From positions 85,144 through 149,143 of the forward strand of contig NZ_CAMCBS010000001.1 of assembly GCF_945873075.1 (NCBI RefSeq): a DNA stretch of 64,000 nucleotides. Reading direction: 5' to 3'. Of this stretch, positions 18,481 through 29,815 are shown piece after piece. The DNA comes from an uncultured Moraxella sp. Its GTDB lineage: Bacteria > Pseudomonadota > Gammaproteobacteria > Pseudomonadales > Moraxellaceae. Below the pieces are notes generated by a model. That model made no database searches. It saw nothing but the letters and a program-made list of their open reading frames with translations, and was not told the DNA's origin. A program made the translations under genes and the position numbers. The number at the start of each line of letters is the position of its first letter. The stretch's first letter is position 1.

Positions 18481-18518
18481 AAAAACTGCGACAAAATCGG
18501 CTTTTTGTTGCAGTTTTT
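18481..18518 (+). terminator. 38-bp palindromic hairpin, copy 2 (terminator of the esterase gene)
   Basis: AAAAACTGCGACAAAA and a 16-base complement with one G-T pair, loop TCGGCT, ending in T5, eight bases after the esterase stop. It matches the repeat at 17304-17341 at 37 of 38 positions. A third partial piece, AAAATCGGCTTTTT, follows at 18519-18532. Confidence 0.8.
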
Positions 18519-18546
18519 AAAATCGGCTTTTTATTTATTTTTGGCT

Positions 18547-18555
18547 TGGTATAAT
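18547..18555 (+). promoter_or_regulatory. extended -10 promoter TGGTATAAT
   Basis: TGn plus consensus TATAAT, 36 bases before the lipoprotein start codon. No good -35 hexamer. Confidence 0.6.
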
Positions 18556-18590
18556 TACCTTATTCTTTAACTTCAACTTTTGGATTAATA

Positions 18591-19541
18591 ATGAAAAAAT
18601 TTAAAAAAGGTTTAATTGGTGTAATGCTTGTTACAGGCATGGTGGCGGTTGGTTGTACTGCGATTGGTAAAAAACTTGAACAAGTTTTTGCCATTCAGCC
18701 CAATTATTACATCCAAACACAAACCAATTACCCAATAGAACGCCAATATACAGGCATGGGTCAATATGCGGTACAAAGCCAAGTTTTCCCAAGTAATGAC
18801 GCTCGTTTCAAAACTTATAAAGTTTGGTATCCTGCCAATATCGCTCAAAGCACCAAGCCTTTTCCTGTGATTGTTTCGGCAAATGGTTCAGGGTCTGCCT
18901 ATCAAAAATATGAGCCAGTCTTGGAACGCTTGGCAAGTTGGGGTTTTGTGGTGATTGGCAATGATGACGGCACCAGTTGGAGCGGTTTATCATCATCGCA
19001 ATCATTGGCAAAATTAGACGAGCTTAATGCTGATAAAAATAGTATCTTTTACAGAAAGCTAGATACAAACAATGCAGGGATTACAGGACATTCTCAAGGC
19101 GGTGTTGGTGCAATCAATGGTGCAACCGAGTTTGCCAATAGCCGTCAATTTAAATCCGTGCATACTGCCAGCACGACAAAATTACCTTTGGCACAACAGT
19201 TGAAATGGGATTACCACATCAACAAAATTTCCGTACCGTATTTTGCTACCGCAGGTATGGGGGGAGTAGATGCAGGTAATGGTGATGACAAAAAATCAGG
19301 CATTACACCGCTTTCATCTATGCAAGAAAATGCCAAACAAATCAATAGTAAAAAGCTAAATGTCATGGCTCGCCGTAAAGATGCTGACCACAGTCAAATG
19401 CTCTATATTGGCGATGGCTATATGACGGCTTGGTTTCTTTATACCTTGTTGAATGACGCCAATGCAGGTAAAGCGTTTGTCGGTGCAAATCCTGAAATAA
19501 AACATAATGGGCTTTGGCAAGATGTGCAAATTAAGCCGTAA
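18591..19541 (+). CDS. alpha/beta-hydrolase lipoprotein (chlorophyllase/cutinase-like)
   Basis: A 316-residue predicted lipoprotein. The signal peptide ends in VAVGC with Cys22 as the lipidated residue, so it is probably anchored in the outer membrane. The hydrolase body has a nucleophile elbow ITGHSQGGVGA, an oxyanion-type SANGSGSAYQKYEP near residue 100, and a candidate catalytic His in DADHSQML. The layout recalls the dienelactone hydrolase/cutinase/PET hydrolase-like group; the substrate is unknown. It follows the first esterase with its own promoter and ends in a strong DUS-like terminator. Two exported esterases beside a TetR regulator suggest a unit for using or detoxifying an ester, which is inference. 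Confidence 0.78.
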   Translation: MKKFKKGLIGVMLVTGMVAVGCTAIGKKLEQVFAIQPNYYIQTQTNYPIERQYTGMGQYAVQSQVFPSNDARFKTYKVWYPANIAQSTKPFPVIVSANGSGSAYQKYEPVLERLASWGFVVIGNDDGTSWSGLSSSQSLAKLDELNADKNSIFYRKLDTNNAGITGHSQGGVGAINGATEFANSRQFKSVHTASTTKLPLAQQLKWDYHINKISVPYFATAGMGGVDAGNGDDKKSGITPLSSMQENAKQINSKKLNVMARRKDADHSQMLYIGDGYMTAWFLYTLLNDANAGKAFVGANPEIKHNGLWQDVQIKP

Positions 19542-19547
19542 ATTTAA

Positions 19548-19584
19548 CAAAATGCCGTTTGAACTGACAAACGGCATTTTGTTT
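19548..19584 (+). terminator. terminator built from a DUS-like inverted repeat
   Basis: Perfect 14-bp repeat CAAAATGCCGTTTG / CAAACGGCATTTTG with a 6-base loop, then GTTT. It includes the second copy of AAAATGCCGTTTGAA (19549-19563). In Neisseria, uptake sequences are commonly used as terminators in just this inverted form (established knowledge). Confidence 0.85.
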
Positions 19585-19611
19585 AGGGCTTGCTATCAAG
19601 ATGGGATAGAC

Positions 19612-21123
19612 TTAGAAAAATCCCATTGCCTTGGCAGAATAGCTGACCATCAGGTTCTTGGTTTGTTGATAGTGGTCAAGCATCATCTTGTGCGTCTCAC
19701 GGCCGATACCTGATTTCTTGTAGCCGCCAAAGGCAGCGTGTGCAGGATAGACATGGTAGCAGTTGGTCCACACACGGCCTGCTTGGATGGCACGACCAGC
19801 ACGATAGGCGGTGTTACCGTCACGGCTCCAGACACCTGCGCCAAGTCCATACATGGTATCGTTGGCGATGGCGATGGCTTCGTCAAAGTCCTTGAAGGTG
19901 GTGACCGACAAGACAGGGCCAAAGATTTCTTGTTGGAAAATCTCCATGCTGTTCTCACCCTTAAAGATGGTCGGCTCAATATAAAATCCGCCATCAATCT
20001 CACTGCGCGCTTCACCGCCTGTCAAGACTTCCGCACCTTCGGCCTTGCCTTTGGCGATACAGCCTAAAATTTTATCCTGTTGCTCTTGGGATGCTTGTGC
20101 GCCAATCATGGTCTCGGTGTCGAGCGGATGACCGGTTTTGATTTTCTTGACACGCTCAACAGCTTTTTTCAAGAATTCTTCGGCGATGCTCTCATGCACC
20201 AGTGCACGAGATGGGCAGGTGCAGACTTCGCCTTGGTTTAGGGCAAACATCGCAAAGCCTTCGAGTGCCTTGTCCAAAAAGTCATCATCTTTGTCCATGA
20301 CATCGGCAAAGAAAATATTCGGTGATTTACCGCCAAGCTCAAGCGTCACAGGAATGATGTTCTCGGTGGCGTATTGCATGATTTTTTGACCGACTTCGGT
20401 TGAGCCGGTAAAGGCGACTTTGCCGATGCGTGGATTGGTTGCAAGCGGTGTGCCGACTTCAGGGCCAAAGCCATTGACCACATTGAGCACGCCTTTTGGT
20501 AGCAAATCTGCAATCAGCTCAATCAATACCATGATGCTGACAGGGGTTTGTTCGGCAGGCTTGAGCACGATACAGTTACCCGCTGCCAGAGCAGGGGCGA
20601 TTTTCCATGCTGCCATCAAGATTGGGAAGTTCCAAGGGATAATCTGACCCACTACGCCAATCGGCTCATGGAAATGATACGCCACCGTGTCGTCATCGAT
20701 TTGGCTGATGCTACCTTCTTGGCTGCGGATACAGCCAGCAAAATAACGGAAATGGTCAATCGCAAGCGGAATATCGGCCGCCAGCGTCTCACGGATTGGC
20801 TTACCATTCTCCCAAGTCTCGGCAACCGCCAGCGTCTCAAGATTGGCTTCTAGACGGTCAGCGATTTTTAATAATAATGCAGAGCGTTCGGTCGGTGAAG
20901 TCTTGCTCCAAGCGTCTTTGGCGGCGTGTGCAGCATCAAGTGCTAGCTCGATGTCTTTGGCATTGGATTTGGCGACTTTGGCAAAAGGCTTGCCATCGAC
21001 CGGTGAGATGTCATCAAAATATTCACCATCCACAGGGGCGACCCATTGCCCACCGATGAAATTGTCGTATTTTTCTTTGAAATTGACTTTACTGCCTTCG
21101 GTATTTGGATTGGCATAACGCAT
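19612..21123 (-). CDS. aldB: NAD(P)-dependent acetaldehyde dehydrogenase (AldB/ExaC type)
   Basis: A 503-residue cytoplasmic aldehyde dehydrogenase oxidising acetaldehyde and similar aldehydes to acids. Visible are [14 protein letters not shown] and the cofactor loop FTGSTEVGQ, the general base Glu262 in LELGGKSP and the catalytic Cys301 in [11 protein letters not shown]; the C-terminal [21 protein letters not shown] is typical of E. coli AldB and Pseudomonas ExaC. GEVCTC rather than GQxC marks this subgroup. It runs convergent to the lipoprotein gene and divergent from sucA. ATG start with AAGGAA eight bases upstream. Confidence 0.9.
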   Translation of the reverse strand: MRYANPNTEGSKVNFKEKYDNFIGGQWVAPVDGEYFDDISPVDGKPFAKVAKSNAKDIELALDAAHAAKDAWSKTSPTERSALLLKIADRLEANLETLAVAETWENGKPIRETLAADIPLAIDHFRYFAGCIRSQEGSISQIDDDTVAYHFHEPIGVVGQIIPWNFPILMAAWKIAPALAAGNCIVLKPAEQTPVSIMVLIELIADLLPKGVLNVVNGFGPEVGTPLATNPRIGKVAFTGSTEVGQKIMQYATENIIPVTLELGGKSPNIFFADVMDKDDDFLDKALEGFAMFALNQGEVCTCPSRALVHESIAEEFLKKAVERVKKIKTGHPLDTETMIGAQASQEQQDKILGCIAKGKAEGAEVLTGGEARSEIDGGFYIEPTIFKGENSMEIFQQEIFGPVLSVTTFKDFDEAIAIANDTMYGLGAGVWSRDGNTAYRAGRAIQAGRVWTNCYHVYPAHAAFGGYKKSGIGRETHKMMLDHYQQTKNLMVSYSAKAMGFF

Positions 21124-21611
21124 GATAAGTTCCTTTTATGAGTGACCGTTTATAGATGAGTGTCATCAACGACAGAGGTGATGCCACCATGCATTCCCTG
21201 CATTGTCGATACACTTATAATGCATGAAAAATTTGATGCTTGGCAAATGGCATCTTGTAGTTATTTTGTATCAATAACTTGCTAAAATGTAAATAAATAA
21301 CGTATCACTCGGTACAAGCAACTTTAAAAAAATCAATGATAACGATTAAAATTTTTCGCATAAAAAGTCGTCAAACATCTTGACATTTTTAAAATTCTTA
21401 AAATAACAAACTGTTTAGCCAAACCTTGAAAATAATTGCGTCAATCGGCACGAATTTTATCGACATTTACACGATTGAAACTTGTTATCTTTAGAAAAAA
21501 GGCGTACACTATATAGCGGTATGTCTTATAACAAGACGCATAGTTCGTTGCCATCATTTGATGAATCAGTCAGGATGGCAATCTGATTTTGGCTAACCAT
21601 GGCGTAATACA
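21124..21611. other. intergenic region between aldB and sucA
   Basis: 488 AT-rich bases with no supported gene. The right part carries a candidate sucA promoter at 21482-21510 and a leader of about 95 bases. No sdh genes precede sucA here, and there is no obvious operator. The left part presumably holds the aldB promoter. Confidence 0.6.
21482..21510 (+). promoter_or_regulatory. candidate sigma-70 promoter of sucA
   Basis: TTGTTA, 17-base spacer, TACACT (4 of 6 matches in each hexamer). A leader of ~95 bases would precede the start codon. Confidence 0.5.
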
Positions 21612-24464
21612 ATGACAAACAGTAAAGAGACGGTGGCGTTTTTAAACACCGAATTGGCGGCAGACAGTGCAGCCTATGTCGAAGCACTGTATGAACAATA
21701 TTTAGAAGATAATAACAGTGTCAGCACCGAGTGGCAAACCTACTTTGCCAACTATCAGCAGCCGACTGATGCACCGCACAATGCCATCAAAGAGCAGTTC
21801 TTGCTTTTGGCACGCAACCAAACCAATGCACCACGAGCAGCAGCTCAGTCTTCTGGTGACACCAATCCAAAATTGATGGCAGTACAGCAGCTGATCTCAT
21901 CGTATCGCCGCCGTGGTCATCGCATGGCGAACCTAGATCCGCTAGGGCTACAAGATCGCCCACAGCTAGAAGAGCTGACTTTGGCGTATCATGGTCTGTC
22001 TGAAGCCGACCTTAATACAACTTTCCCAACCAATGATCTTGCCATCGGCAAAGACAGCGCAACGCTGCGTGAGATCATTGAGATCCTAGAGCGTATCTAT
22101 TGCAGCAGCATCGGCTATGAGTACATGCATGTATTCACCGCCACCGAAAAACGCTGGTTTGAGAATTATATCGAATCAAATCAAGGTCATATCACCTTTG
22201 ACAAAGCCAAAAAACTAGAAATCCTAGAGCGCCTAACCGCAGCTGAAGGTCTAGAAAAATACCTAGCTCGTAAATACACAGGCGTGAAGCGTTTTGGTCT
22301 AGAAGGTGGCGAAAGCTTTATCCCTGCGATGCATGAGATGGTACAGCGTGCTGGTGGCTATGGCTCAAAAGAAGTCGTCATCGGTATGGCACACCGTGGC
22401 CGTTTGAACCTACTTGTCAATATCTTGGGTAAAAATCCAAGCGATTTGTTTGATGAATTTGATGGCAAAGTACAGCCAGCGGTTGGTTCAGGCGACGTCA
22501 AATACCACAATGGTTTTTCATCAAACGTGATGACACCGGGCGGTGAGATGCACTTGGCATTGGCATTCAACCCATCACATCTAGAGATTGTCTCGCCAGT
22601 GCTACTAGGTTCAGTGCGCGCTCGTCAAGCTCGTCGCTCAGACAAGTACGGCTATGAGATTGACAACAGCACCGTTATGCCAATCGTGGTGCATGGTGAT
22701 GCTGCCTTTGCAGGTCAGGGCGTGAACCAAGAAACTTTCCAAATGTCACAAACTCGTGCCTACAAGACAGGTGGTACGGTTCATGTGGTTATCAATAACC
22801 AAGTAGGCTTTACCACATCACGTCCAGAAGATGCTCGCTCAACCGAGTACTGTACTGATGTTGCCAAGATGGTTCATGCACCGATTATCCATGTCAATGG
22901 TGATGACCCTGAAGCGGTGGTATTCGCTTCTCAATTGGCGGTGGATTATCGCCGTGAATTTGGCAAAGATATCGTGATTGATATCGTCTGCTATCGCCGT
23001 AACGGTCATAACGAATCAGATGAGCCATCAGCCACACAGCCGCTGATGTATGCTGTTATCAAAAAACTACCAACCACTCGCACGCAGTATGCGGACAAGC
23101 TTGTTGCAGCAGGCGTGATTAGTGCCGAAGAAAATGCCAAGTACGAAGACGACTACCGTGTCGCTCTAGACAATGGTCAAAATGTCGCAAGTGGCTGGGT
23201 CAGTGAGCCAAATACCGAATTGTTCGTGGATTGGAAACCTTATCTAGGTCATAAGCTAGAAGATGACTGGGAAACTGGCGTTGATATCAATAAGCTAAAA
23301 GCTTATGGCGAAGCAATGGCAAAAATCCCAGAAGGCTTCACCCTACAGCGTCAAGTGGCAAAAGTCGTGGAACAGCGTCTAGCCATGCAAACCGGTCAAG
23401 AGCCACTGAACTGGGGTGCTGCTGAGACTTTGGCTTATGCTAGCCTTGCAGACGAAGGCTCATTGGTGCGTATCACCGGTGAAGACGTCGGTCGTGGTAC
23501 ATTCTCACATCGTCATAGTGAGCTGTACAACATGAATGACGGCAGTATGTACATTCCGCTACAGCACATTTCACCAACCCAAGCACGATTTGCGACTTAT
23601 AACTCGCTACTATCAGAAGAAGCGGTGCTTGCCTTTGAATATGGCTATGCGACCACAGTGCCAAATTCATTGATTATTTGGGAAGCGCAGTTCGGTGACT
23701 TCGTGAACGGTGCGCAGGTGGTGATTGACCAATTCATCTCATCAGGCGAAACCAAATGGCAGCGTCTGTGCGGTCTAACGATGTTATTGCCACACGGCTT
23801 TGAAGGTCAAGGCCCTGAGCACTCATCAGCCCGCCTAGAGCGTTTCTTGCAACTGTGTGCCGAAGAAAATATGCAAGTCATCACACCGACGACACCTGCG
23901 CAGATTTTCCACGCATTGCGTCGCCAAGTGGTTCGCCCAGTGCGTAAGCCATTGATTGTGATGTCACCAAAGAGCTTGCTACGCCATCCGCTAGCGACTT
24001 CTGAGCTGTCAGAATTGGCAACAGGTAAGTTTGAGACAGTATTGCCAGAGATCGATACCATCGACAACAGCAAAGTGACTCGCTTGGTACTGTGTGGCGG
24101 TAAAGTGTACTACGATCTACTTGATCAACGCCGTAAGCTGGGTCAAGAGCATATCGCCATCGTGCGTATCGAACAGCTATATCCGCTACCAGAAGCACGC
24201 ATTCTAGAAGAGATTGCAAAATATCCAAAGCTAGAAGAAATCATCTGGTCACAAGAAGAGCCATTGAACCAAGGTGCGTGGTACTACCTAGCGCCAGAGC
24301 TATATCGTATCGTGGTGCCTGTGCCAACCAAAGCGAAAATCATCGCACCATCTGCTCGCCCAGCGGCAGCTGCACCGGCGACTGGTTCACCGAAGATGCA
24401 CGCAGAACAACAAAAAGCCCTAGTCGCCCAAGCGCTTGGCGTTACTGTTGATGAGCTACAATAA
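21612..24464 (+). CDS. sucA: 2-oxoglutarate dehydrogenase E1 component
   Basis: A 950-residue thiamine-diphosphate enzyme that decarboxylates 2-oxoglutarate in the TCA cycle and passes the succinyl group to SucB. Visible are the N-terminal AAYVEALYEQYLEDNNSVSTEW helix that binds E2, AHRGRLNLLVN, the ThDP region HGDAAFAGQGVNQE and INNQVGFTTS, CYRRNGHNESDEP and the C-terminal EEPLNQGAWYY. Length matches the family. Leucine is coded very often by CTA, as in the following two genes and tig, a mark of high expression here. sucA-sucB-lpd form one operon; sucCD are not linked in this window. Confidence 0.97.
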   Translation: MTNSKETVAFLNTELAADSAAYVEALYEQYLEDNNSVSTEWQTYFANYQQPTDAPHNAIKEQFLLLARNQTNAPRAAAQSSGDTNPKLMAVQQLISSYRRRGHRMANLDPLGLQDRPQLEELTLAYHGLSEADLNTTFPTNDLAIGKDSATLREIIEILERIYCSSIGYEYMHVFTATEKRWFENYIESNQGHITFDKAKKLEILERLTAAEGLEKYLARKYTGVKRFGLEGGESFIPAMHEMVQRAGGYGSKEVVIGMAHRGRLNLLVNILGKNPSDLFDEFDGKVQPAVGSGDVKYHNGFSSNVMTPGGEMHLALAFNPSHLEIVSPVLLGSVRARQARRSDKYGYEIDNSTVMPIVVHGDAAFAGQGVNQETFQMSQTRAYKTGGTVHVVINNQVGFTTSRPEDARSTEYCTDVAKMVHAPIIHVNGDDPEAVVFASQLAVDYRREFGKDIVIDIVCYRRNGHNESDEPSATQPLMYAVIKKLPTTRTQYADKLVAAGVISAEENAKYEDDYRVALDNGQNVASGWVSEPNTELFVDWKPYLGHKLEDDWETGVDINKLKAYGEAMAKIPEGFTLQRQVAKVVEQRLAMQTGQEPLNWGAAETLAYASLADEGSLVRITGEDVGRGTFSHRHSELYNMNDGSMYIPLQHISPTQARFATYNSLLSEEAVLAFEYGYATTVPNSLIIWEAQFGDFVNGAQVVIDQFISSGETKWQRLCGLTMLLPHGFEGQGPEHSSARLERFLQLCAEENMQVITPTTPAQIFHALRRQVVRPVRKPLIVMSPKSLLRHPLATSELSELATGKFETVLPEIDTIDNSKVTRLVLCGGKVYYDLLDQRRKLGQEHIAIVRIEQLYPLPEARILEEIAKYPKLEEIIWSQEEPLNQGAWYYLAPELYRIVVPVPTKAKIIAPSARPAAAAPATGSPKMHAEQQKALVAQALGVTVDELQ

Positions 24465-24556
24465 TTGATCCGCAGCCAAATCATTTGGCTGGTTTGGCTG
24501 TTTTTACTTTTTAAAATTAAATTAATTGATATTTATAAACTTTTAAGGAGTTTATT

Positions 24557-25759
24557 ATGGCTGAAATCAAAGCCCCAGTATTCCCAGAATCAGTTCAAGA
24601 TGGTACGATCGTTGAGTGGCACGTTGCCGAAGGCGAAGCAGTCAGCCGTGACCAGCTATTGGCTGAAGTTGAGACTGATAAAGTTGTGCTAGAAATCGTT
24701 GCCCCTGATGATGGCGTGATCACCAGCATCGTCAAAAATGTCGATGACACTGTACTATCAGTAGAAGTGGTTGCTATTTTTGAAGCGGGCGCAGTCGCTG
24801 CAGCACCTGCCGCTGCACCAGCTGCCGAAGAAGCACCAAAAGCAGAAGCTGCCGCAGCTGCACCAGCACCAGCATCAACTGGCGCTGAAGGTGACTTCAA
24901 AGACCAAAGCCCAGCCGTACGCAAAGCTGCCAAAGAAACTGGCGTAAACCCTGCTGATGTCCAAGGCTCAGGCCGTGGCGGTCGTGTGACCAAAGCAGAC
25001 ATGGTGAACCCAACGCTAAAAGGCGACAATGGCCAAGTCATCGCAACTGCAGTAGGTCAGCGTATCGAAAAACGCGAGCCAATGACTCGTCTGCGTAAGC
25101 GTATCGCTGAGCGTCTATTGTCAGCAACCCAAGAAACTGCAATGCTGACCACGTTCAACGAAGTGAACATGAAGCCATTGATGGATCTGCGTGCCAAGTA
25201 CAAAGATCGTTTCGAAAAACGCCACGGCGTAAAACTTGGCTTTATGTCACTATTTGTAAAAGCAGCGACCGAAGCCCTAAAACGCTTCCCAGCGGTGAAC
25301 GCATCAATCGATGGCAACGACATCATCTATCATGGCTACTATGATGTGGGCGTGGCAGTATCTTCTGATCGTGGCTTGGTTGTGCCTGTACTGCGTGATA
25401 CTGACAACATGAGCATGGCTGATGTGGAAGCGGGTATCCGTGACTATGCGATCAAAGCTCGTGAAGGCAAGCTATCTATCGAAGAGATGACTGGCGGTAC
25501 ATTCACCATCACCAACGGCGGTGTCTTTGGTTCGCTACTATCAACCCCAATCATCAACCCACCACAAACTGCGATTCTAGGCATGCACGCCATCAACGAG
25601 CGCCCAATGGCGGTCAATGGTGAAGTGGTGATTCTACCGATGATGTATCTTGCGCTATCTTATGACCATCGCCTAATCGATGGTAAAGAAGCGGTACAGT
25701 TCCTAGTAACTATCAAGGAGCTGATCGAAGATCCACAAATGCTACTACTAGACCTATAA
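24557..25759 (+). CDS. sucB: dihydrolipoyllysine-residue succinyltransferase (E2)
   Basis: A 400-residue core component of the 2-oxoglutarate dehydrogenase complex. One lipoyl domain (Lys42 in ETDKVVLE), an Ala/Pro/Glu-rich linker (~77-112), the E1/E3-binding domain ([18 protein letters not shown]... VTKADM) and the acyltransferase domain ending in [12 protein letters not shown] (catalytic His371). AAGGAG lies seven bases before the start ATG, a better ribosome-binding site than sucA has. The 92-base gap after sucA and lack of a terminator support co-transcription. Confidence 0.97.
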   Translation: MAEIKAPVFPESVQDGTIVEWHVAEGEAVSRDQLLAEVETDKVVLEIVAPDDGVITSIVKNVDDTVLSVEVVAIFEAGAVAAAPAAAPAAEEAPKAEAAAAAPAPASTGAEGDFKDQSPAVRKAAKETGVNPADVQGSGRGGRVTKADMVNPTLKGDNGQVIATAVGQRIEKREPMTRLRKRIAERLLSATQETAMLTTFNEVNMKPLMDLRAKYKDRFEKRHGVKLGFMSLFVKAATEALKRFPAVNASIDGNDIIYHGYYDVGVAVSSDRGLVVPVLRDTDNMSMADVEAGIRDYAIKAREGKLSIEEMTGGTFTITNGGVFGSLLSTPIINPPQTAILGMHAINERPMAVNGEVVILPMMYLALSYDHRLIDGKEAVQFLVTIKELIEDPQMLLLDL

Positions 25760-25827
25760 TGTCTGTAGCATGATTCACACAAAGGATTGTCGGCTGATGG
25801 CTTGGCAATTCTTTGTCCATTTTATAA

Positions 25828-27297
<1,470 letters not shown>

Positions 27298-27330
27298 TCA
27301 ATAAACTGATTGATTTAACTTAAGTTTGAT

Positions 27331-27366
27331 ACACCCCAAAAGTTTTGCGCTTTTGGGGTGTTTTTT
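27331..27366 (+). terminator. terminator of the suc operon
   Basis: ACACCCCAAAAG / CTTTTGGGGTGT (12 bp) with a 7-base loop, then T6. It separates the metabolic operon from the defence-like island. Confidence 0.92.
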
Positions 27367-27419
27367 GTGGCAAAATAACACAAAATCTAGCACCCATCGA
27401 TGACAGGAGTATCGATCAG

Positions 27420-28400
27420 ATGGCGACAAAAGCACGCAAATCCAATAAGCAAGGGGCGGTTTACCTGCTTGAAATGCTTAAGAAAATTCCCAAACAGCCC
27501 AAAAGCATCAGCAGTAGCGAGCTACATCATGCACTGACGGCACAGGGCTACACACTCAGCCTGCGTACGCTGCAGCGGGATCTACAGTCATTGTGCGATG
27601 CATTTGGGATTATTTGTGATGATCGTCAGACACCTTATCGCTATCAGTGGTCGGCGCAGTCTTCTGGCGTGAGCATTTCGCAGATGAATGACCAAGAAGC
27701 GTTGCTACTGCAATTGGCATATCAGCATCTTAAGCATTTTTTGCCAAATTCTGCCAAGACATCGCTGGAATCTCTCTTTGCGCAAGCAGGTTATGAGCTG
27801 TATCATCGGGATGCGACCGATGATCATGCCAAAGCATGGATGAAAAAAGTTGCCATTGCGCCGATGGCTCAGCCATTATTACCCCCTGTGATTTTGCCTG
27901 AAGTGCTCGATGCCATCAGTACAGCTTTGTATGACAATCGATATTTGACCATCAGATATGCCAACCAAACTCAGCGTCGCCACAATCTTAGCAGTGAATA
28001 CAGCATCAAGCCTTTGGCGCTCGTGCAACAAGGGAGTAATCTGTATCTGGTCGCACAGTTTGATGGCTTTGATGATATTCGTCATTTGGCACTGCATCGC
28101 TGTCAGGCAGCAGCTGTGTCGTCGCTGACATTTGAGTATCCGAGTAGGTTTGATTTATCGGATTATATCAATCAGCAGGCGGGTTTTGGTTTTGGGCGAG
28201 AGCGGATTTGCCTTGAGTTTTGTATTGATGCGATTGAAGGATTTCATCTGACCGAGACGCCATTATCAGCCGATCAAGTGATACAGGCGCATGATGGCTA
28301 TTATCATGTCCGCGCGACCGTGATGGATAGTGATATGCTAGATCGCTGGCTCAATGGCTTTGGCGAGAGCGTGTGGCAGGTGAAAAAGACGAAGGCGTGA
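27420..28400 (+). CDS. WYL-domain transcriptional regulator
   Basis: A 326-residue regulator with an N-terminal winged helix-turn-helix (SSSELHHALTAQGYTLSLRTLQRDLQSL, ~30-58, similar to DeoR/YafY types) and a WYL-type domain (~170-235: LTIRYANQTQRRHNL, then SIKPLALVQQGSNLYLVAQFD, where LYL stands at the WYL position) plus a C-terminal extension (WCX-like). WYL regulators of this build (BrxR, CapW) repress phage-defence operons and bind inverted repeats. ATG at 27420 has AGGAG ten bases upstream. It precedes the DUF262 genes, and the two matching palindromes near their promoters are its likely operators. Confidence 0.85.
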   Translation: MATKARKSNKQGAVYLLEMLKKIPKQPKSISSSELHHALTAQGYTLSLRTLQRDLQSLCDAFGIICDDRQTPYRYQWSAQSSGVSISQMNDQEALLLQLAYQHLKHFLPNSAKTSLESLFAQAGYELYHRDATDDHAKAWMKKVAIAPMAQPLLPPVILPEVLDAISTALYDNRYLTIRYANQTQRRHNLSSEYSIKPLALVQQGSNLYLVAQFDGFDDIRHLALHRCQAAAVSSLTFEYPSRFDLSDYINQQAGFGFGRERICLEFCIDAIEGFHLTETPLSADQVIQAHDGYYHVRATVMDSDMLDRWLNGFGESVWQVKKTKA

Positions 28401-28403
28401 TGC

Positions 28404-28420
28404 GCGACACAGATTGTCGC
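28404..28420. promoter_or_regulatory. palindromic operator, copy 1 (before the DUF262 pair)
   Basis: GCGACACAGATTGTCGC: perfect 6-bp half-sites GCGACA / TGTCGC around a 5-base centre, three bases after the WYL gene stop. It overlaps a possible -35 (TTGTCG, 28414-28419) spaced 17 bases from GATAAA, so bound protein would block the promoter. It matches 31869-31885 at 15 of 17 bases. Confidence 0.75.
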
Positions 28421-28460
28421 CAAATCGTGTTATCATGATAAAAAATAGCAGGAGAGTGTT

Positions 28461-29804
28461 ATGAGTACGACAGGTTCAGATCCAAAATTGGATGTCTATA
28501 AGATCAATGAAGTGTATAAAAAAGGTCTATCCATCCCTGATTATCAGCGGCCGTATAAGTGGCGTGTGGAGAATGTACGCCAGCTACTTGATGACCTAAA
28601 TCATCATTGTATCAATCAACCAAACAGCACCTATCGTCTGGGTACTTTAGTGATTCACAAAAATCAAGATAAATATGACATCGTTGATGGTCAGCAGCGC
28701 TTGGTGACTTTGGCGTTGATTTTGCATCGTTTGAAAGATACAAGCATTGATGCATTTTTGGAAAAAGATCAATTTGCCCACCCAATCAGCCAATATCATA
28801 TCTATCATAATTATCAACTGATTAAGCAGTATCTAGGTGCATTGGATGGCAATAGTAAAACAAGCTTGCGGGAATTTATCCAAAAGCAGTGTGAGTTTGT
28901 GTGGATTGAGCTGACCAATCAAAATGAAGCGTTTCAGTTTTTTGATTCACAAAATGCTCGTGGTAAAAGCCTTGCGCCGTATGATTTGCTCAAAGCGTAT
29001 CATCTGCGAGCCATCCCATTCGATCACCCAAATAAGCTTGACTATGTCATGCGCTGGGAGCGGGCTATTGATGGTAAGCCAAGCTTAGATCAAGTCATTA
29101 GCAAGACATTGTTTTGCTTGCGTCAGTGGTCAAAATCTCGTCGGGCAGATGAGTTTACGGTCAAGCAGCTGTCTGTGTTTAAAGGTGTGACGCTTGAAGA
29201 GCCTTATCCCTATCTCAACGCTGTGCGTGCCAATTTGGCATTATACCAAGAGCACCAAGCAAATCCATGGCGTATGGTACAGCCGTCGCCGTCGCCGTTT
29301 CAGACCACGCAGCCATTGATTGATGGTGAGTTGTTTTTTATGTATATCGACCATTATGTGCAGATGTATCATCGGTTGTTTGATAAAGATCAAGGTGCGT
29401 TAAATGGCTATTTTTTCACCTATGGTACCAGCGAAGTCAAAAAGCAAATCAGCTATTTGGATGCGATGGATTATGATGGTTCGCATCGTACAGGTGATGG
29501 CTATTTACGCATCTTATTTTATGCGATGGTATTGATGTATTATGATAAATTTGAGACACATGGTTTGGATGTGGCGTTATCGCGGATTTTTAATTGGGTG
29601 TTTCAAGTGCGTCTAGACAAAGAACGAATTGATTGGGGCACGATTGAAAAAATCGTCGCTGAGCGTGATGGTTTGTTTGATGTGTTGTTGCACGCCATCC
29701 ATCCTAAACAAATTGCCAATTTTATCGTGATGCCTTTATCTGAGAGTAAAAGCAAATCCGTTCAGTTAGCAGAGTATCTATCAGCACCAAAGTCGTCATC
29801 ATAA
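28461..29804 (+). CDS. DUF262 (GmrS/ParB-like NTPase) protein
   Basis: A 447-residue protein starting with a DUF262 domain: IPDYQRPYKW (residues ~24-33), LGTLVIHK, VDGQQRLVTLALIL and the later FDSQNARGKSLAPYDLLKAYHLR. In GmrSD and SspE this domain binds and hydrolyses nucleotides and controls a DNA nuclease. The C-terminal ~200 residues lack the His-containing DUF1524 HNH motif seen in the next gene, so this looks like a GmrS-type subunit without its own nuclease. GGAGAG eight bases upstream of the ATG; 11 bases separate it from the following gene, so both are one operon. Partner of the second DUF262 protein is inferred. Confidence 0.82.
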   Translation: MSTTGSDPKLDVYKINEVYKKGLSIPDYQRPYKWRVENVRQLLDDLNHHCINQPNSTYRLGTLVIHKNQDKYDIVDGQQRLVTLALILHRLKDTSIDAFLEKDQFAHPISQYHIYHNYQLIKQYLGALDGNSKTSLREFIQKQCEFVWIELTNQNEAFQFFDSQNARGKSLAPYDLLKAYHLRAIPFDHPNKLDYVMRWERAIDGKPSLDQVISKTLFCLRQWSKSRRADEFTVKQLSVFKGVTLEEPYPYLNAVRANLALYQEHQANPWRMVQPSPSPFQTTQPLIDGELFFMYIDHYVQMYHRLFDKDQGALNGYFFTYGTSEVKKQISYLDAMDYDGSHRTGDGYLRILFYAMVLMYYDKFETHGLDVALSRIFNWVFQVRLDKERIDWGTIEKIVAERDGLFDVLLHAIHPKQIANFIVMPLSESKSKSVQLAEYLSAPKSSS

Positions 29805-29815
29805 GAGGAAAAGTT

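Noticed and set aside
27420..27440. Third GCGACA operator near the WYL start (GGCGACAAAA)
   Set aside because: Only one half-site; no TGTCGC partner at the proper spacing, and it lies in the coding sequence.
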